From: DASRHY01 sp046765875
Lineage (GTDB): Bacteria; Actinomycetota; Actinomycetes; Propionibacteriales; Kribbellaceae
Direction of reading: 5' to 3'
Assembly (NCBI GenBank): GCA_046765875.1
Contig: JBKPSJ010000110.1
Location: 1 to 14,388, forward strand
Length of the DNA: 14,388 nucleotides
Both the position numbers and the translations under genes were made by a program. Positions within the stretch are counted from its first letter, which is position 1, and every line of letters starts with the position of its first letter. Positions 1 to 6,098 of the stretch are shown piece after piece. The notes under the pieces are model-generated. The model made no database searches, was not told the DNA's origin, and saw only the letters and a program-made list of their open reading frames with translations.

Positions 1-76
1 GGCCCTCGACGGGTGTCTTGCCGGTGACCATGTCGATGTCACGCTGCGAGCCGTACATCATGATCATGTACTTCAC
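1..76 (-). CDS. YciI-like (YCII/DGPF-domain) protein, 3' truncated by window edge
   Basis: Only the first 25 codons are present. A GTG start at 74-76 is preceded by AAAGGGG (83-89) with a six-base spacer. The peptide begins (V)KYMIMMYGSQRDIDMV, which looks like the first beta strand of YCII-related (DGPF) proteins, small ferredoxin-fold proteins that usually open with 'MKYMLL.YG'. Some are encoded beside ECF sigma factors and their function is mostly unknown. The gene lies 79 bases downstream of nusB on the same strand, where bldD or pyrR is often found in related genomes. The family call rests on a short N-terminus and is moderate. The open frame, start and ribosome-binding site are good evidence that a gene starts here. 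Confidence 0.55.
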   Translation of the reverse strand, partial: MKYMIMMYGSQRDIDMVTGKTPVEG

Positions 77-82
77 GGGTCG

Positions 83-89
83 CCCCTTT
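83..89 (-). promoter_or_regulatory. Ribosome-binding site of the YciI-like gene
   Basis: AAAGGGG on the minus strand, six bases before the GTG at 76. It supports GTG rather than the in-frame ATG three codons later as the start. Confidence 0.6.
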
Positions 90-155
90 CGTCCTGACGC
101 CACGGTGGCGCCTTCCAGCCGAGACGTCGAGACCGGCGGACAGGACCGGACACGC

Positions 156-566
156 TTACCCGAGCAGTGTGGGCTTGAGCTCCAGCAAGCGGGCCAGCAG
201 GCCGTTGACGAACGCCGGCGACTCGTCGGTGGACAGGTCCCGGGCCAGCGCAACGGCCTCGCTGACCGCGACCGCGTCCGGCACCTGATCGTCGTACAAC
301 AGCTCGTAGACGCCGATCCGCAGGATGTTGCGGTCGACCGCGGGCATCCGGTCCAGCGTCCAGCCGACCGAGTGCTTGCCGATCAGGTCGTCGATGGTGT
401 CGATGTGCTCCGAGACGCCCTCGACCAGGTCGACGGTGAACTCGGCCACCGGCAGGTCGGCGTCGGCCAGCCGTTCGGCCAGGCTGCCGCCGGTGCCGAG
501 CCCGCGGAGCTCGGATTCGTACAGCACGTCCAGTGCGCGCTTGCGCGCCTTGCTGCGAGCGGACAC
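156..566 (-). CDS. nusB: Transcription antitermination / rRNA processing factor NusB
   Basis: A 136-residue protein of normal NusB length. The N-terminus MSARSKARKRALDVLYESELRG is the Arg/Lys-rich first helix that contributes to boxA RNA binding. The motifs 'VDRNILRIGVYELLY' (about 78-91) and 'AVALARDLSTDESPAFVNGLLARL' (in two parts, about 104-127) are the conserved second half of the all-helical fold. NusB acts with NusE (S10) on the boxA element of rRNA leaders for antitermination and correct pre-rRNA processing. The GTG start at 566 lies 13 bases after the efp stop, and GAGG overlapping that stop (TGAGG) can serve as the ribosome-binding site. It is almost certainly cotranscribed with efp, a pairing conserved in many bacteria. 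Confidence 0.97.
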   Translation of the reverse strand: MSARSKARKRALDVLYESELRGLGTGGSLAERLADADLPVAEFTVDLVEGVSEHIDTIDDLIGKHSVGWTLDRMPAVDRNILRIGVYELLYDDQVPDAVAVSEAVALARDLSTDESPAFVNGLLARLLELKPTLLG

Positions 567-579
567 GGGTCAGGACACC

Positions 580-1140
580 TCAGGACGCGCGGCCGAGGTA
601 GGCCCCGGTGCGGGTGTCGACCTTGACCTTCTCGCCGGTGGTGAGGAACAGCGGAACCTGGATGGTGTACCCGGTCTCCAGCTTGGCCGGCTTGGTGCCG
701 CCGGTGGACCGGTCGCCCTGCAGGCCGGGCTCGGTGTACTCCACCGTCAGCTCGACCGCGGCCGGGAGCTCGACGTACAGCGGGGTGCCCTCATGCACCG
801 CGACGATCGCGTCCTGGTTCTCCAGCAGGAAGTGCGAGGCGTCGCCGACCGTGTCCGGCGACACGTGGAGCTGCTCGTAGGTCTGCGCGTCCATGAACAC
901 GTACGACGAGCCGTCGTTGTACAGGTAGGTCATGCCCCGCTTGTCGACCGAGGCCACCTCGACCTTGACGTCGGCGTTGAAGGTCTTGTCGACGACCTTG
1001 CCGGACAGCACGTTCTTGAGCTTGGTCCGCACCACGGCGCCGCCCTTGCCGGGCTTGTGGTGCTGGAACCACACGACAGACCACAGCTGCCCGTCCAGGT
1101 TGAGCACCATGCCGTTCTTGAGATCGTTGGTCGTTGCCAC
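580..1140 (-). CDS. efp: Translation elongation factor P
   Basis: A 186-residue EF-P of standard length with three OB/KOW-like domains. EF-P enters the ribosomal E site and relieves stalling at consecutive prolines by contacting the P-site tRNA with a domain I loop. The loop is KPGKGG at residues 29-34, with tip Lys32. The C-terminal signature 'TGEKVKVDTRTGAYLGR' is intact. Many actinobacterial EF-Ps carry an unmodified lysine inside a PGKGP loop; here the residue after the second Gly is Gly34, not Pro. No earP, epmA or ymfI-type modification gene is in the window. The start is GTG at 1140 with GGAAGG nine bases upstream and a TAGAAT −10-like element further up. It is divergent from the plus-strand membrane protein and heads the efp–nusB unit. 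Confidence 0.98.
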   Translation of the reverse strand: MATTNDLKNGMVLNLDGQLWSVVWFQHHKPGKGGAVVRTKLKNVLSGKVVDKTFNADVKVEVASVDKRGMTYLYNDGSSYVFMDAQTYEQLHVSPDTVGDASHFLLENQDAIVAVHEGTPLYVELPAAVELTVEYTEPGLQGDRSTGGTKPAKLETGYTIQVPLFLTTGEKVKVDTRTGAYLGRAS

Positions 1141-1149
1141 GCGTGAGTA

Positions 1150-1155
1150 CCTTCC
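1150..1155 (-). promoter_or_regulatory. Ribosome-binding site of efp
   Basis: GGAAGG on the minus strand with a nine-base spacer to the GTG at 1140. It fixes the efp start. Confidence 0.6.
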
Positions 1156-1176
1156 GAGATCGTGTGCGGTAGGCAG

Positions 1177-1182
1177 ATTCTA
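1177..1182 (-). promoter_or_regulatory. Candidate −10 element for efp–nusB
   Basis: Minus-strand TAGAAT matches the actinobacterial sigma-70 −10 pattern TANNNT. It would place the transcript start near 1170, giving about 30 bases of leader that includes the efp ribosome-binding site. No convincing TTGACA-like −35 lies 16-19 bases upstream. It sits in the 115-base divergent intergenic region, the natural place for an efp promoter. Confidence 0.45.
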
Positions 1183-1242
1183 CCGAGCCGTACCACGGGC
1201 TTTGCGCAGCGGCATGGCCCGGGCCGCGATTACGATTTCCGC

Positions 1243-1248
1243 GGGAGG
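1243..1248 (+). promoter_or_regulatory. Ribosome-binding site deciding the start of the plus-strand membrane protein
   Basis: GGGAGG lies seven bases before the ATG at 1256. It favours that ATG over the ATG at 1214 and over still earlier in-frame starts inside efp. The transmembrane segment then begins at residue 2. Confidence 0.65.
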
Positions 1249-1255
1249 TTCCACC

Positions 1256-1954
1256 ATGCTGCTCGAGCTCATCCTCGTGGCGATCATCGTGATAGCGATC
1301 GTCATGATCGGGCAGGTCAGAAGGGCGCGGCGAACGGGGCAGACCCGGTTCAGGTTGCCGACGCCGAAATCGTGGCAGCTTCCGGGGCCTGGGCAGGCGA
1401 CTGGCCAGCAGCCGCGGCAGGTGATCCAGCCGATGCCCGGCACCCCGCCGTACCAGCCACAGGTGTACCAGCCGCTGCAGGGCAACCCGCAGGTGGTCCG
1501 TCCGGTGCAGGGGTACGTCCCGCCGGCGTTCCCAACCCAGCCCGGTACGGTCCGCGCGCCGCAGCAGCCGAGGCCGTCGCACCGCCCGCCGCAGCAGAAG
1601 TTGCCGACACCGCAGGGCGACCTGGACAAGCGGGTCCGCGAGCTGATGGCGAACAACATGGAGGTCGCCGCGGTCCGGATGCTCTGCGAAGAGGCGGGGA
1701 TGGGCATCATCGACGCCCAGGCGTACGCCCGCTCGCTGGTCAGCCCGCAGCAGCAGCCGACCACGACCGAGCCTCCGAAGGCAGACGGGGCCGAGGAGGC
1801 GTACAGCGGCTCCGCGGCCTTCGGCACGTCGACCTTCGAGCGCGACGACGAGGACGTCTGGCCGAGCGGCTGGGTGGACAAGCCCGAGCCGGACGACCGC
1901 TCCGACATCGACGAGCTCTGGAACACGGTCCGCAACGCCGGCCGCCCGGAATAG
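1256..1954 (+). CDS. Membrane-anchored protein with Pro/Gln-rich linker and L7/L12-like helical segment
   Basis: A 232-residue protein that I do not recognise as a named family. Residues 2-18 (LLELILVAIIVIAIVMI) form one transmembrane helix followed by Arg-rich RRARR, so the bulk is probably cytoplasmic. Residues 34-120 are a Pro/Gln-rich linker with three degenerate decapeptide repeats. Residues 122-162 (LDKRVRELMANNMEVAAVRM, then LCEEAGMGIIDAQAYARSLV) resemble the helix pair of ribosomal protein L7/L12 C-terminal domains ('I..LR..TGLGLKEAK..V'), a motif also seen in small actinobacterial membrane proteins. Residues 180-232 are acidic and contain two Trp. It is the only recognised plus-strand gene, divergent from efp and convergent with aroQ (23 bases between stop codons). 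Reality is supported by the ribosome-binding site and the coherent domain layout. Function is unknown; a protein- or ribosome-contacting role is only a guess from the helical motif. Confidence 0.85.
   Translation: MLLELILVAIIVIAIVMIGQVRRARRTGQTRFRLPTPKSWQLPGPGQATGQQPRQVIQPMPGTPPYQPQVYQPLQGNPQVVRPVQGYVPPAFPTQPGTVRAPQQPRPSHRPPQQKLPTPQGDLDKRVRELMANNMEVAAVRMLCEEAGMGIIDAQAYARSLVSPQQQPTTTEPPKADGAEEAYSGSAAFGTSTFERDDEDVWPSGWVDKPEPDDRSDIDELWNTVRNAGRPE
1415..1516 (+). repeat. Three degenerate 30-base repeats encoding a decapeptide
   Basis: Residues 54-63 (RQVIQPMPGT), 68-77 (PQVYQPLQGN) and 78-87 (PQVVRPVQGY) of the plus-strand membrane protein share the pattern x-Q-V-x-x-P-x-x-G-x. The last two copies are exactly tandem, at 1457-1486 and 1487-1516. 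The first is separated from them by PPYQ. This points to linker growth by internal duplication. Confidence 0.6.
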
Positions 1955-1972
1955 CCTGGCCGCGGTCGCGTC

Positions 1973-1987
1973 CGAAGCTAGCCTTCG
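1973..1987. terminator. Weak hairpin between convergent gene ends
   Basis: CGAAG (1973-1977) and CTTCG (1983-1987) can form a five-base-pair stem with loop CTAGC that contains the aroQ stop codon. It lies at the junction of the plus-strand membrane protein and aroQ, where a two-way terminator would be expected. There is no T-tract on either side and the stem is short, so the call is tentative. Confidence 0.22.
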
Positions 1988-2424
1988 ATCAGGTTGGTCA
2001 GCGCGCGGAGGGCGAGCCGGTAGGAGTCCAGGCCGAAGCCGGCGATCGTGCCGCTGGCGACCCCGGCGACGACGCTGGTGTGCCGGAACGTTTCGCGAGT
2101 CGCCGGGTTGGTGATGTGCACCTCGATCAGCGGCGCGGTGCGCTGCGCGCAGGCGTCCCGCAACGCGTACGAGTAGTGAGTGAACGCCGCCGGATTGAGT
2201 ACCACCGGCACCCGCGCGTCCGCCGCCTCGTGCAGCCAGCCGACCAGCACCGACTCGTCGTCGGTCTGCCGGACGTCCACCTCCAGCCCGAGATCGGCAC
2301 CTGCGCGCTTGCACTCGGCTGCCAGGTCGTCGTAGGTCGTGCTGCCGTACACGTCGGGCTCCCGAGCCCCGAGCCGGCCCAGGTTCGGCCCGTTCAGCAC
2401 CAGCACGCGTTTGACCCCGGTCAC
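1978..2424 (-). CDS. aroQ: 3-dehydroquinate dehydratase, type II
   Basis: Catalyses 3-dehydroquinate to 3-dehydroshikimate in the shikimate pathway. With GTG at 2424 the protein has 148 residues, normal for the small type II dodecameric enzyme. 'VLVLNGPNLGRLGAREPDVYG' holds the flexible-loop Arg21 and catalytic Tyr26. Asn77, His83 and Arg89 lie in 'VVLNPAAFTHYSYALRDA'. Glu101 and His103 (IEVHITN) and Arg110 complete the active site. The open frame runs upstream to 2523, but that extension has no family resemblance and is probably not translated. No clear Shine-Dalgarno precedes 2424; instead TAGGGT lies exactly seven bases upstream, a leaderless-promoter pattern. The gene is 107 bases downstream of aroB, so it may be read both from the aro operon and from its own promoter. 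Confidence 0.94.
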   Translation of the reverse strand: MTGVKRVLVLNGPNLGRLGAREPDVYGSTTYDDLAAECKRAGADLGLEVDVRQTDDESVLVGWLHEAADARVPVVLNPAAFTHYSYALRDACAQRTAPLIEVHITNPATRETFRHTSVVAGVASGTIAGFGLDSYRLALRALTNLIEG

Positions 2425-2431
2425 GGCCGTA

Positions 2432-2437
2432 ACCCTA
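2432..2437 (-). promoter_or_regulatory. Candidate leaderless −10 for aroQ
   Basis: Minus-strand TAGGGT is followed by seven bases and then the GTG at 2424. In actinobacteria a TANNNT element 6-8 bases before a start codon is the usual signature of a leaderless transcript. No −35 match is evident. The 107-base aroB–aroQ gap, unlike the overlaps upstream, leaves room for a promoter. Confidence 0.35.
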
Positions 2438-2531
2438 GCCGGGCACTCCTGCATCGGGGATGAGGGCCCAGCCGACATCGACCGCCCCACGATCGCCGAC
2501 ATGACCGGGTTGCCGTTCGGCAACGGCGTGT

Positions 2532-3614
2532 TCAGCTGATCTCGGCGTACGCGGCGTCGAGCAGCGACGGCTCCGGCGCCTCCAGGATCGCTGGCTTGGC
2601 GAGCCCGTCCAGGACGACGAACCGGAGCCGGTCCGCCCGGGTCTTCTTGTCCAGCTTCATCGCCTCCAGCAGCCGCGGCCAGGCGTCCGGCTCGTACCGA
2701 GTCGGCAATCCGAGAGCGCCCAACAGCGCCGCGTGCCGGTCGGCGGTCGCGTCATCGAGCCGCCCGTCCGCGCGGGCCAGTTGGGCGACGAAGACCATGC
2801 CGATGCTGACCGCGGCGCCGTGCCGCCAGCGGTACCCCTCCACCCGCTCGATCGCGTGGCCGAGCGTATGCCCATAGTTCAGCGCCTCGCGGCCAATGGC
2901 CCCGCCGGCCGCGGTCGTACGCTCCCGCGGGTCACCGCCGACCACCTCGGCCTTCACGCTGACCGAGCGCGCGATCAACTCCTCGGTGTGCCGGTACGCC
3001 GGACCACCCGCCGCGTCCGGGTCCTGCTCGACCAGGTCCAGGATCACCGGGTCCGCGATGAACCCGCACTTGACCACCTCGGCCAGCCCGCTGACGTAGT
3101 CGTCGCGCGGCAGCGTCTCCAGCGCGGCCAGATCGCACAGCACGCCGGCGGGCTCCCAGAACGAGCCGACCAGGTTCTTGCCCTCGGCGGTGTTGATCCC
3201 GGTCTTGCCACCGACCGCCGCGTCGACCATGCCGAGCAGCGTGGTCGGGATGTGGACCACCTTGACCCCGCGCAGCCAGGTCGCCGCGACGAACCCGGCC
3301 AGATCGGTGGTCGCTCCCCCGCCCACCGACACAACCGCATCGGATCGGGTGAAGCCAGCCCGGCCCAGCTCGGACCAGCAATACGCCGCCACTTCGGCGG
3401 TCTTTGCTTCCTCGGCGTCGGGCACCTCGATTCCATAGATGTCATATCCGCTCTGGGCCAGGACGGTGCCGGCGGCTGTGCTCAGCGTGCGCGGGTGGAT
3501 CACCGCGACCCGCCGGACGCCTTCGCCGAGCAGGCCGGCCAGCTCGCCGAGGAGGTTGTTGCCGACGACAACTTCGTACGGCGCGGCGGTCTGGACCCTG
3601 ATCCGCCGGCTCAC
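2532..3614 (-). CDS. aroB: 3-dehydroquinate synthase
   Basis: Converts DAHP to 3-dehydroquinate using NAD+ and a divalent metal; second step of the shikimate pathway. The 360-residue length is typical. The NAD-binding glycine motif 'SVGGGATTDLAGFVAATWLRG' (in part, 96-116) and 'GKTGINTAEGKNLVGSFWEP' (136-155) are present. Likely Zn ligands are Glu179 in 'GLAEVVK', His249 in 'NYGHTLGH' and His265 in 'RHGAAV'. An oddity is a seven-residue Ala/Gly/Thr-rich insertion around 232-241, just before the 'REALNYGHTLGHAIE' metal motif. The start is GTG at 3614, overlapping the aroK stop by four bases (GTGA), so translation is probably coupled to aroK. Confidence 0.98.
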   Translation of the reverse strand: MSRRIRVQTAAPYEVVVGNNLLGELAGLLGEGVRRVAVIHPRTLSTAAGTVLAQSGYDIYGIEVPDAEEAKTAEVAAYCWSELGRAGFTRSDAVVSVGGGATTDLAGFVAATWLRGVKVVHIPTTLLGMVDAAVGGKTGINTAEGKNLVGSFWEPAGVLCDLAALETLPRDDYVSGLAEVVKCGFIADPVILDLVEQDPDAAGGPAYRHTEELIARSVSVKAEVVGGDPRERTTAAGGAIGREALNYGHTLGHAIERVEGYRWRHGAAVSIGMVFVAQLARADGRLDDATADRHAALLGALGLPTRYEPDAWPRLLEAMKLDKKTRADRLRFVVLDGLAKPAILEAPEPSLLDAAYAEIS

Positions 3615-4108
3615 GACACCTTCCCGGCGATCTCGTCGGCGATCTCCTCCGGTCTACGGCCGTTGGTGTCGACGGTGAAGGTGGCGACCTCGGAGTACAG
3701 CGGGCGGCGCGCGTCCATCAGCTGCTTGAGCCGGCCGCGAACGTTGCCCAGAAGCAACGGCCGGGACGTGCCGAGCCCGACCCGGGTGGCCGCCTCGGAC
3801 AGCGACACGTCGAGGAACACCACCGTGTGACCGGCCAGGTCCGCACGGGTGTCGGGGTCGAGCACCGCGCCGCCGCCGAGCGAGACGATGCCGTCGTGCC
3901 CGAGCACCTCGATCACCGCGGCGCGTTCGAGGCGGCGGAACTCGGTCTCGCCGGAGTCGACGAAGATGTCCGAGATCGACTTGCCCGCCATGCTCTCGAC
4001 GAGCGTGTCGGCGTCCTCGTACGGCAGGCCGAGCCGGTCGGCGAGCAGCGTCGCGACGGTCGACTTGCCGGAGCCGGGTGGACCCACCAGCACCACTCTC
4101 GGGCTCAT
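3611..4108 (-). CDS. aroK: Shikimate kinase
   Basis: Phosphorylates shikimate to shikimate 3-phosphate with ATP. The protein has 165 residues, the usual size for this P-loop NMP-kinase-like enzyme. The Walker A motif GPPGSGKST spans 9-17. Shikimate contacts are Asp34 ('EDADT'), Arg58 ('FRRLE') and Gly78-Gly80 ('SLGGGA'). Lid Arg116 ('TSRPLL') and Arg135 ('ARRPLYSEVA') are also in place. The ATG at 4108 overlaps the aroC stop as ATGA, and the stop overlaps the aroB start, so aroC–aroK–aroB are closely coupled. No missing residues were seen. Confidence 0.97.
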   Translation of the reverse strand: MSPRVVLVGPPGSGKSTVATLLADRLGLPYEDADTLVESMAGKSISDIFVDSGETEFRRLERAAVIEVLGHDGIVSLGGGAVLDPDTRADLAGHTVVFLDVSLSEAATRVGLGTSRPLLLGNVRGRLKQLMDARRPLYSEVATFTVDTNGRRPEEIADEIAGKVS

Positions 4109-5298
4109 CGCGGCGCCGCGATCGTCGCCGGAATGCTGTCCAGGTACGCCTTGTGATTGCGCGACGTCTCGGCCAGCGAGTCACCGCCGAACTTCTCCAA
4201 GGCTGCGTCGGCCAGCACCAGTGCGACCATCGCCTCGGCCACCACGCCCGCGGCCGGTACTGCGCAGACGTCGGAGCGCTGATGGTGCGCGGTAGCCGGC
4301 TCGCCGGTGCCGGTGTCGATCGTGCGCAACGCCCGTGGCACCGTCGAGATCGGCTTCATCGCGGCCCGGACCCGCAGTGTCTCGCCGGTGCTCATACCGC
4401 CCTCGGTACCGCCGGACCGGCCGGTGGCACGGCGGACCACTCCGTTCTCGGTGACGATCTCGTCGTGCGCCTCCGAGCCCGGTGTACGGGCCAACTCAAA
4501 GCCGTCCCCGACCTCGACGCCCTTGATCGCCTGGATCCCCATCAGCGCAGCGGCCAGCCGGGCGTCGAGCCGGCGGTCCCAGTGCACATGGCTGCCTAGC
4601 CCCGGCGGCAGCCCGTCGGCGACCACCTCGATGACGCCGCCGAGTGTGTCGCCGGCCTTCTGCGCGGCGTCGATCTCGGCCACCATCGCCTTGCTGGTCG
4701 CCTCGTCGAAGCAGCGCACCGGGTCCTCGTCCAGCCGGGCCACGTCGTCGTACGCCGGGACGACACCGTACGGCGCCTTCACAGTGCCGAGCTCGACGAC
4801 GTGGCTGAGGATCGTGATGCCGTACGCCTGCTGGAGGAACCGGACGGCGACGGTGCCGATCGCCACCCGGGCGGCGGTCTCGCGCGCGCTCGCCCGCTCG
4901 AGGACCGGCCGGGCATCGTCGAACCCGTACTTCTGCATGCCGACCAGGTCCGCGTGTCCCGGACGCGGACGGGTGAGCGCGGCGTTGCGGGCCTGCCCGG
5001 CAAGCACCGACGGGTCGACCGGGTCCGGCGACATCACCGTCTCCCACTTGGGCCACTCGGTGTTGCCGACCTCGACCGCGATCGGTCCGCCGAGCGTGAG
5101 CCCGTGCCGGACTCCGCCGAGGAAGGTCACCTCGTCGCGCTCGAACTTCATCCGCGCCCCGCGCCCGTACCCGAGCCGGCGCCGGGCCAGCGCGTCGGCG
5201 ACGTCGTCGGTGGTGACCGAGACGCCTGCGGGAAGACCCTCGAGTACGGCGACGAGCGCTTGTCCGTGCGACTCGCCGGCAGTGAGCCAGCGCAACAT
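4105..5298 (-). CDS. aroC: Chorismate synthase
   Basis: Last step of the pathway: EPSP to chorismate, needing reduced FMN. The 397 residues match the family. Conserved motifs are GESHG (8-12, with His11), 'RRRLGYGRGARM' (39-50), 'RPRPGHADLVG' (110-120), 'RASARETAARVA' (135-146), 'GRSGGTEGGMSTGE' (293-306) and 'HQRSDVCAVPAAGVVAEAM' (339-357). The ATG at 5298 has a strong ribosome-binding site, GGGAGGA at 5307-5313, eight bases upstream. It heads the aroC–aroK–aroB(–aroQ) set. The 106-base gap behind it to the prepilin peptidase shows no convincing promoter hexamers, so read-through from upstream is possible. Confidence 0.98.
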   Translation of the reverse strand: MLRWLTAGESHGQALVAVLEGLPAGVSVTTDDVADALARRRLGYGRGARMKFERDEVTFLGGVRHGLTLGGPIAVEVGNTEWPKWETVMSPDPVDPSVLAGQARNAALTRPRPGHADLVGMQKYGFDDARPVLERASARETAARVAIGTVAVRFLQQAYGITILSHVVELGTVKAPYGVVPAYDDVARLDEDPVRCFDEATSKAMVAEIDAAQKAGDTLGGVIEVVADGLPPGLGSHVHWDRRLDARLAAALMGIQAIKGVEVGDGFELARTPGSEAHDEIVTENGVVRRATGRSGGTEGGMSTGETLRVRAAMKPISTVPRALRTIDTGTGEPATAHHQRSDVCAVPAAGVVAEAMVALVLADAALEKFGGDSLAETSRNHKAYLDSIPATIAAPR

Positions 5299-5306
5299 GC
5301 CTGCAA

Positions 5307-5313
5307 TCCTCCC
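5307..5313 (-). promoter_or_regulatory. Strong ribosome-binding site of aroC
   Basis: GGGAGGA on the minus strand, eight bases from the ATG at 5298. It is one of the best Shine-Dalgarno matches in the window and fixes the aroC start. Confidence 0.6.
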
Positions 5314-5404
5314 ACGCCCGGCTGATCGACCCCCGGCATGAGTCCACGCTCACTCTTAGATCCCGGTTCGTTTCCCGGACCCAGATCCACGAATGAGGGC
5401 GGGC

Positions 5405-6091
5405 TCAGCTGAGGTAGGCGTTGGCTACGGAGCTGCCGATCAGTACTCCGACCAGCGCGCCGGCCAGCATGAAGGGGCCGAAGGCAAAGGCTTTGCGGTC
5501 GAAGACCTTCAGGGCTACCAGCAGGAGTCCGAGGATGGCGCCGAGGAGGAAGCCGCCGTACACGCCGGTGATCACCTCGGCCCAGCCGAGCCAGCCCAGC
5601 GCGCCGCCGAGTAGCCCGGACAGCCGTACGTCCCCGAACCCGAGCCCGGCCGGGTACACCCACCACAGCACCCAGAACACCGCGAAGGTCACCCCACCTG
5701 CGATCACCGCACGCAGCAGCGCCCTCCAGTCCCCCTCGACCAGCGACGCCGCGACCAGCAGCACCGTCACGATGCCGTACGTCGGCCAGATGATTGCCGA
5801 CGGCAAATACCTCGTCCGCAGATCGATGTAGCAGAGAATCGCACCGACCACGGCCAGCACCAGCCATCCGGCCAGCGGCGGGGACCAGCCGATCCCCCAG
5901 GCGATCAGCCCACCCGCGACGGTCGCCAGCGCGCCACACCAGATCGCGGCCCGGCGGCCGGCCAGCGAGGCGTACGGCGGCTTGGTCTGGCCCTGCTCGA
6001 GTTCGGGCTCGGGGATGTGCTCGAGCAACCACGGCCCGAGCAGGTACGCCGCCACGCCGCACACCAGGGCGCACCCGATCACCAGGACCAC
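5405..6091 (-). CDS. A24-family prepilin peptidase-like membrane protease
   Basis: A 228-residue polytopic membrane protein. It matches type IV prepilin leader peptidases (aspartic proteases that cleave prepilins at the inner membrane) through two catalytic Asp: Asp90 in 'LCYIDLRTRYLP' and Asp154 in 'GLGFGDVRLSG', the GxGxGD-type motif. About seven hydrophobic segments surround them, and 'AFGPFMLAG' (203-211) is the usual late motif. The N-terminal Cys-rich methyltransferase domain of PilD is absent; residues 26-40 are a short charged cytoplasmic stretch instead. No pilin or Flp/tad gene is in the window. The gene's place between aroE and aroC fits a position often seen in actinobacteria. The start is probably GTG 6091, with weak Shine-Dalgarno but TAGGCT seven bases upstream. 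Confidence 0.9.
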   Translation of the reverse strand: MVLVIGCALVCGVAAYLLGPWLLEHIPEPELEQGQTKPPYASLAGRRAAIWCGALATVAGGLIAWGIGWSPPLAGWLVLAVVGAILCYIDLRTRYLPSAIIWPTYGIVTVLLVAASLVEGDWRALLRAVIAGGVTFAVFWVLWWVYPAGLGFGDVRLSGLLGGALGWLGWAEVITGVYGGFLLGAILGLLLVALKVFDRKAFAFGPFMLAGALVGVLIGSSVANAYLS

Positions 6092-6098
6092 GCGCGCG

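Noticed and set aside
1231..1236. TACGAT as −10 of the plus-strand membrane protein
   Set aside because: The transcript would begin at about the ribosome-binding site itself (1243), leaving no usable leader, and no −35 is at suitable spacing.
932..1255. N-terminal extension of the plus-strand membrane protein, including ATG 1214
   Set aside because: It lies partly inside efp and lacks a ribosome-binding site; GGGAGG before ATG 1256 and the transmembrane helix at residue 2 fit the shorter form.
2242..2268. AroQ QTDDESVLV in place of the common QSNHEGELI, considered as active-site loss
   Set aside because: From memory the M. tuberculosis enzyme also departs here (QSDSEAQLL), and all catalytic residues are present in this protein.
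791..2314. Minus-strand open frame of 507 codons spanning efp, the divergent spacer and the plus-strand gene
   Set aside because: It runs out of frame through efp and aroQ; its Arg-rich, motif-free translation marks it as a shadow.
5359..5387. Two AGATCC direct copies with CCGG pairs between aroC and the prepilin peptidase, considered as a terminator or operator
   Set aside because: The copies are direct, not inverted; the possible stem is only four to five base pairs and no T-tract follows.
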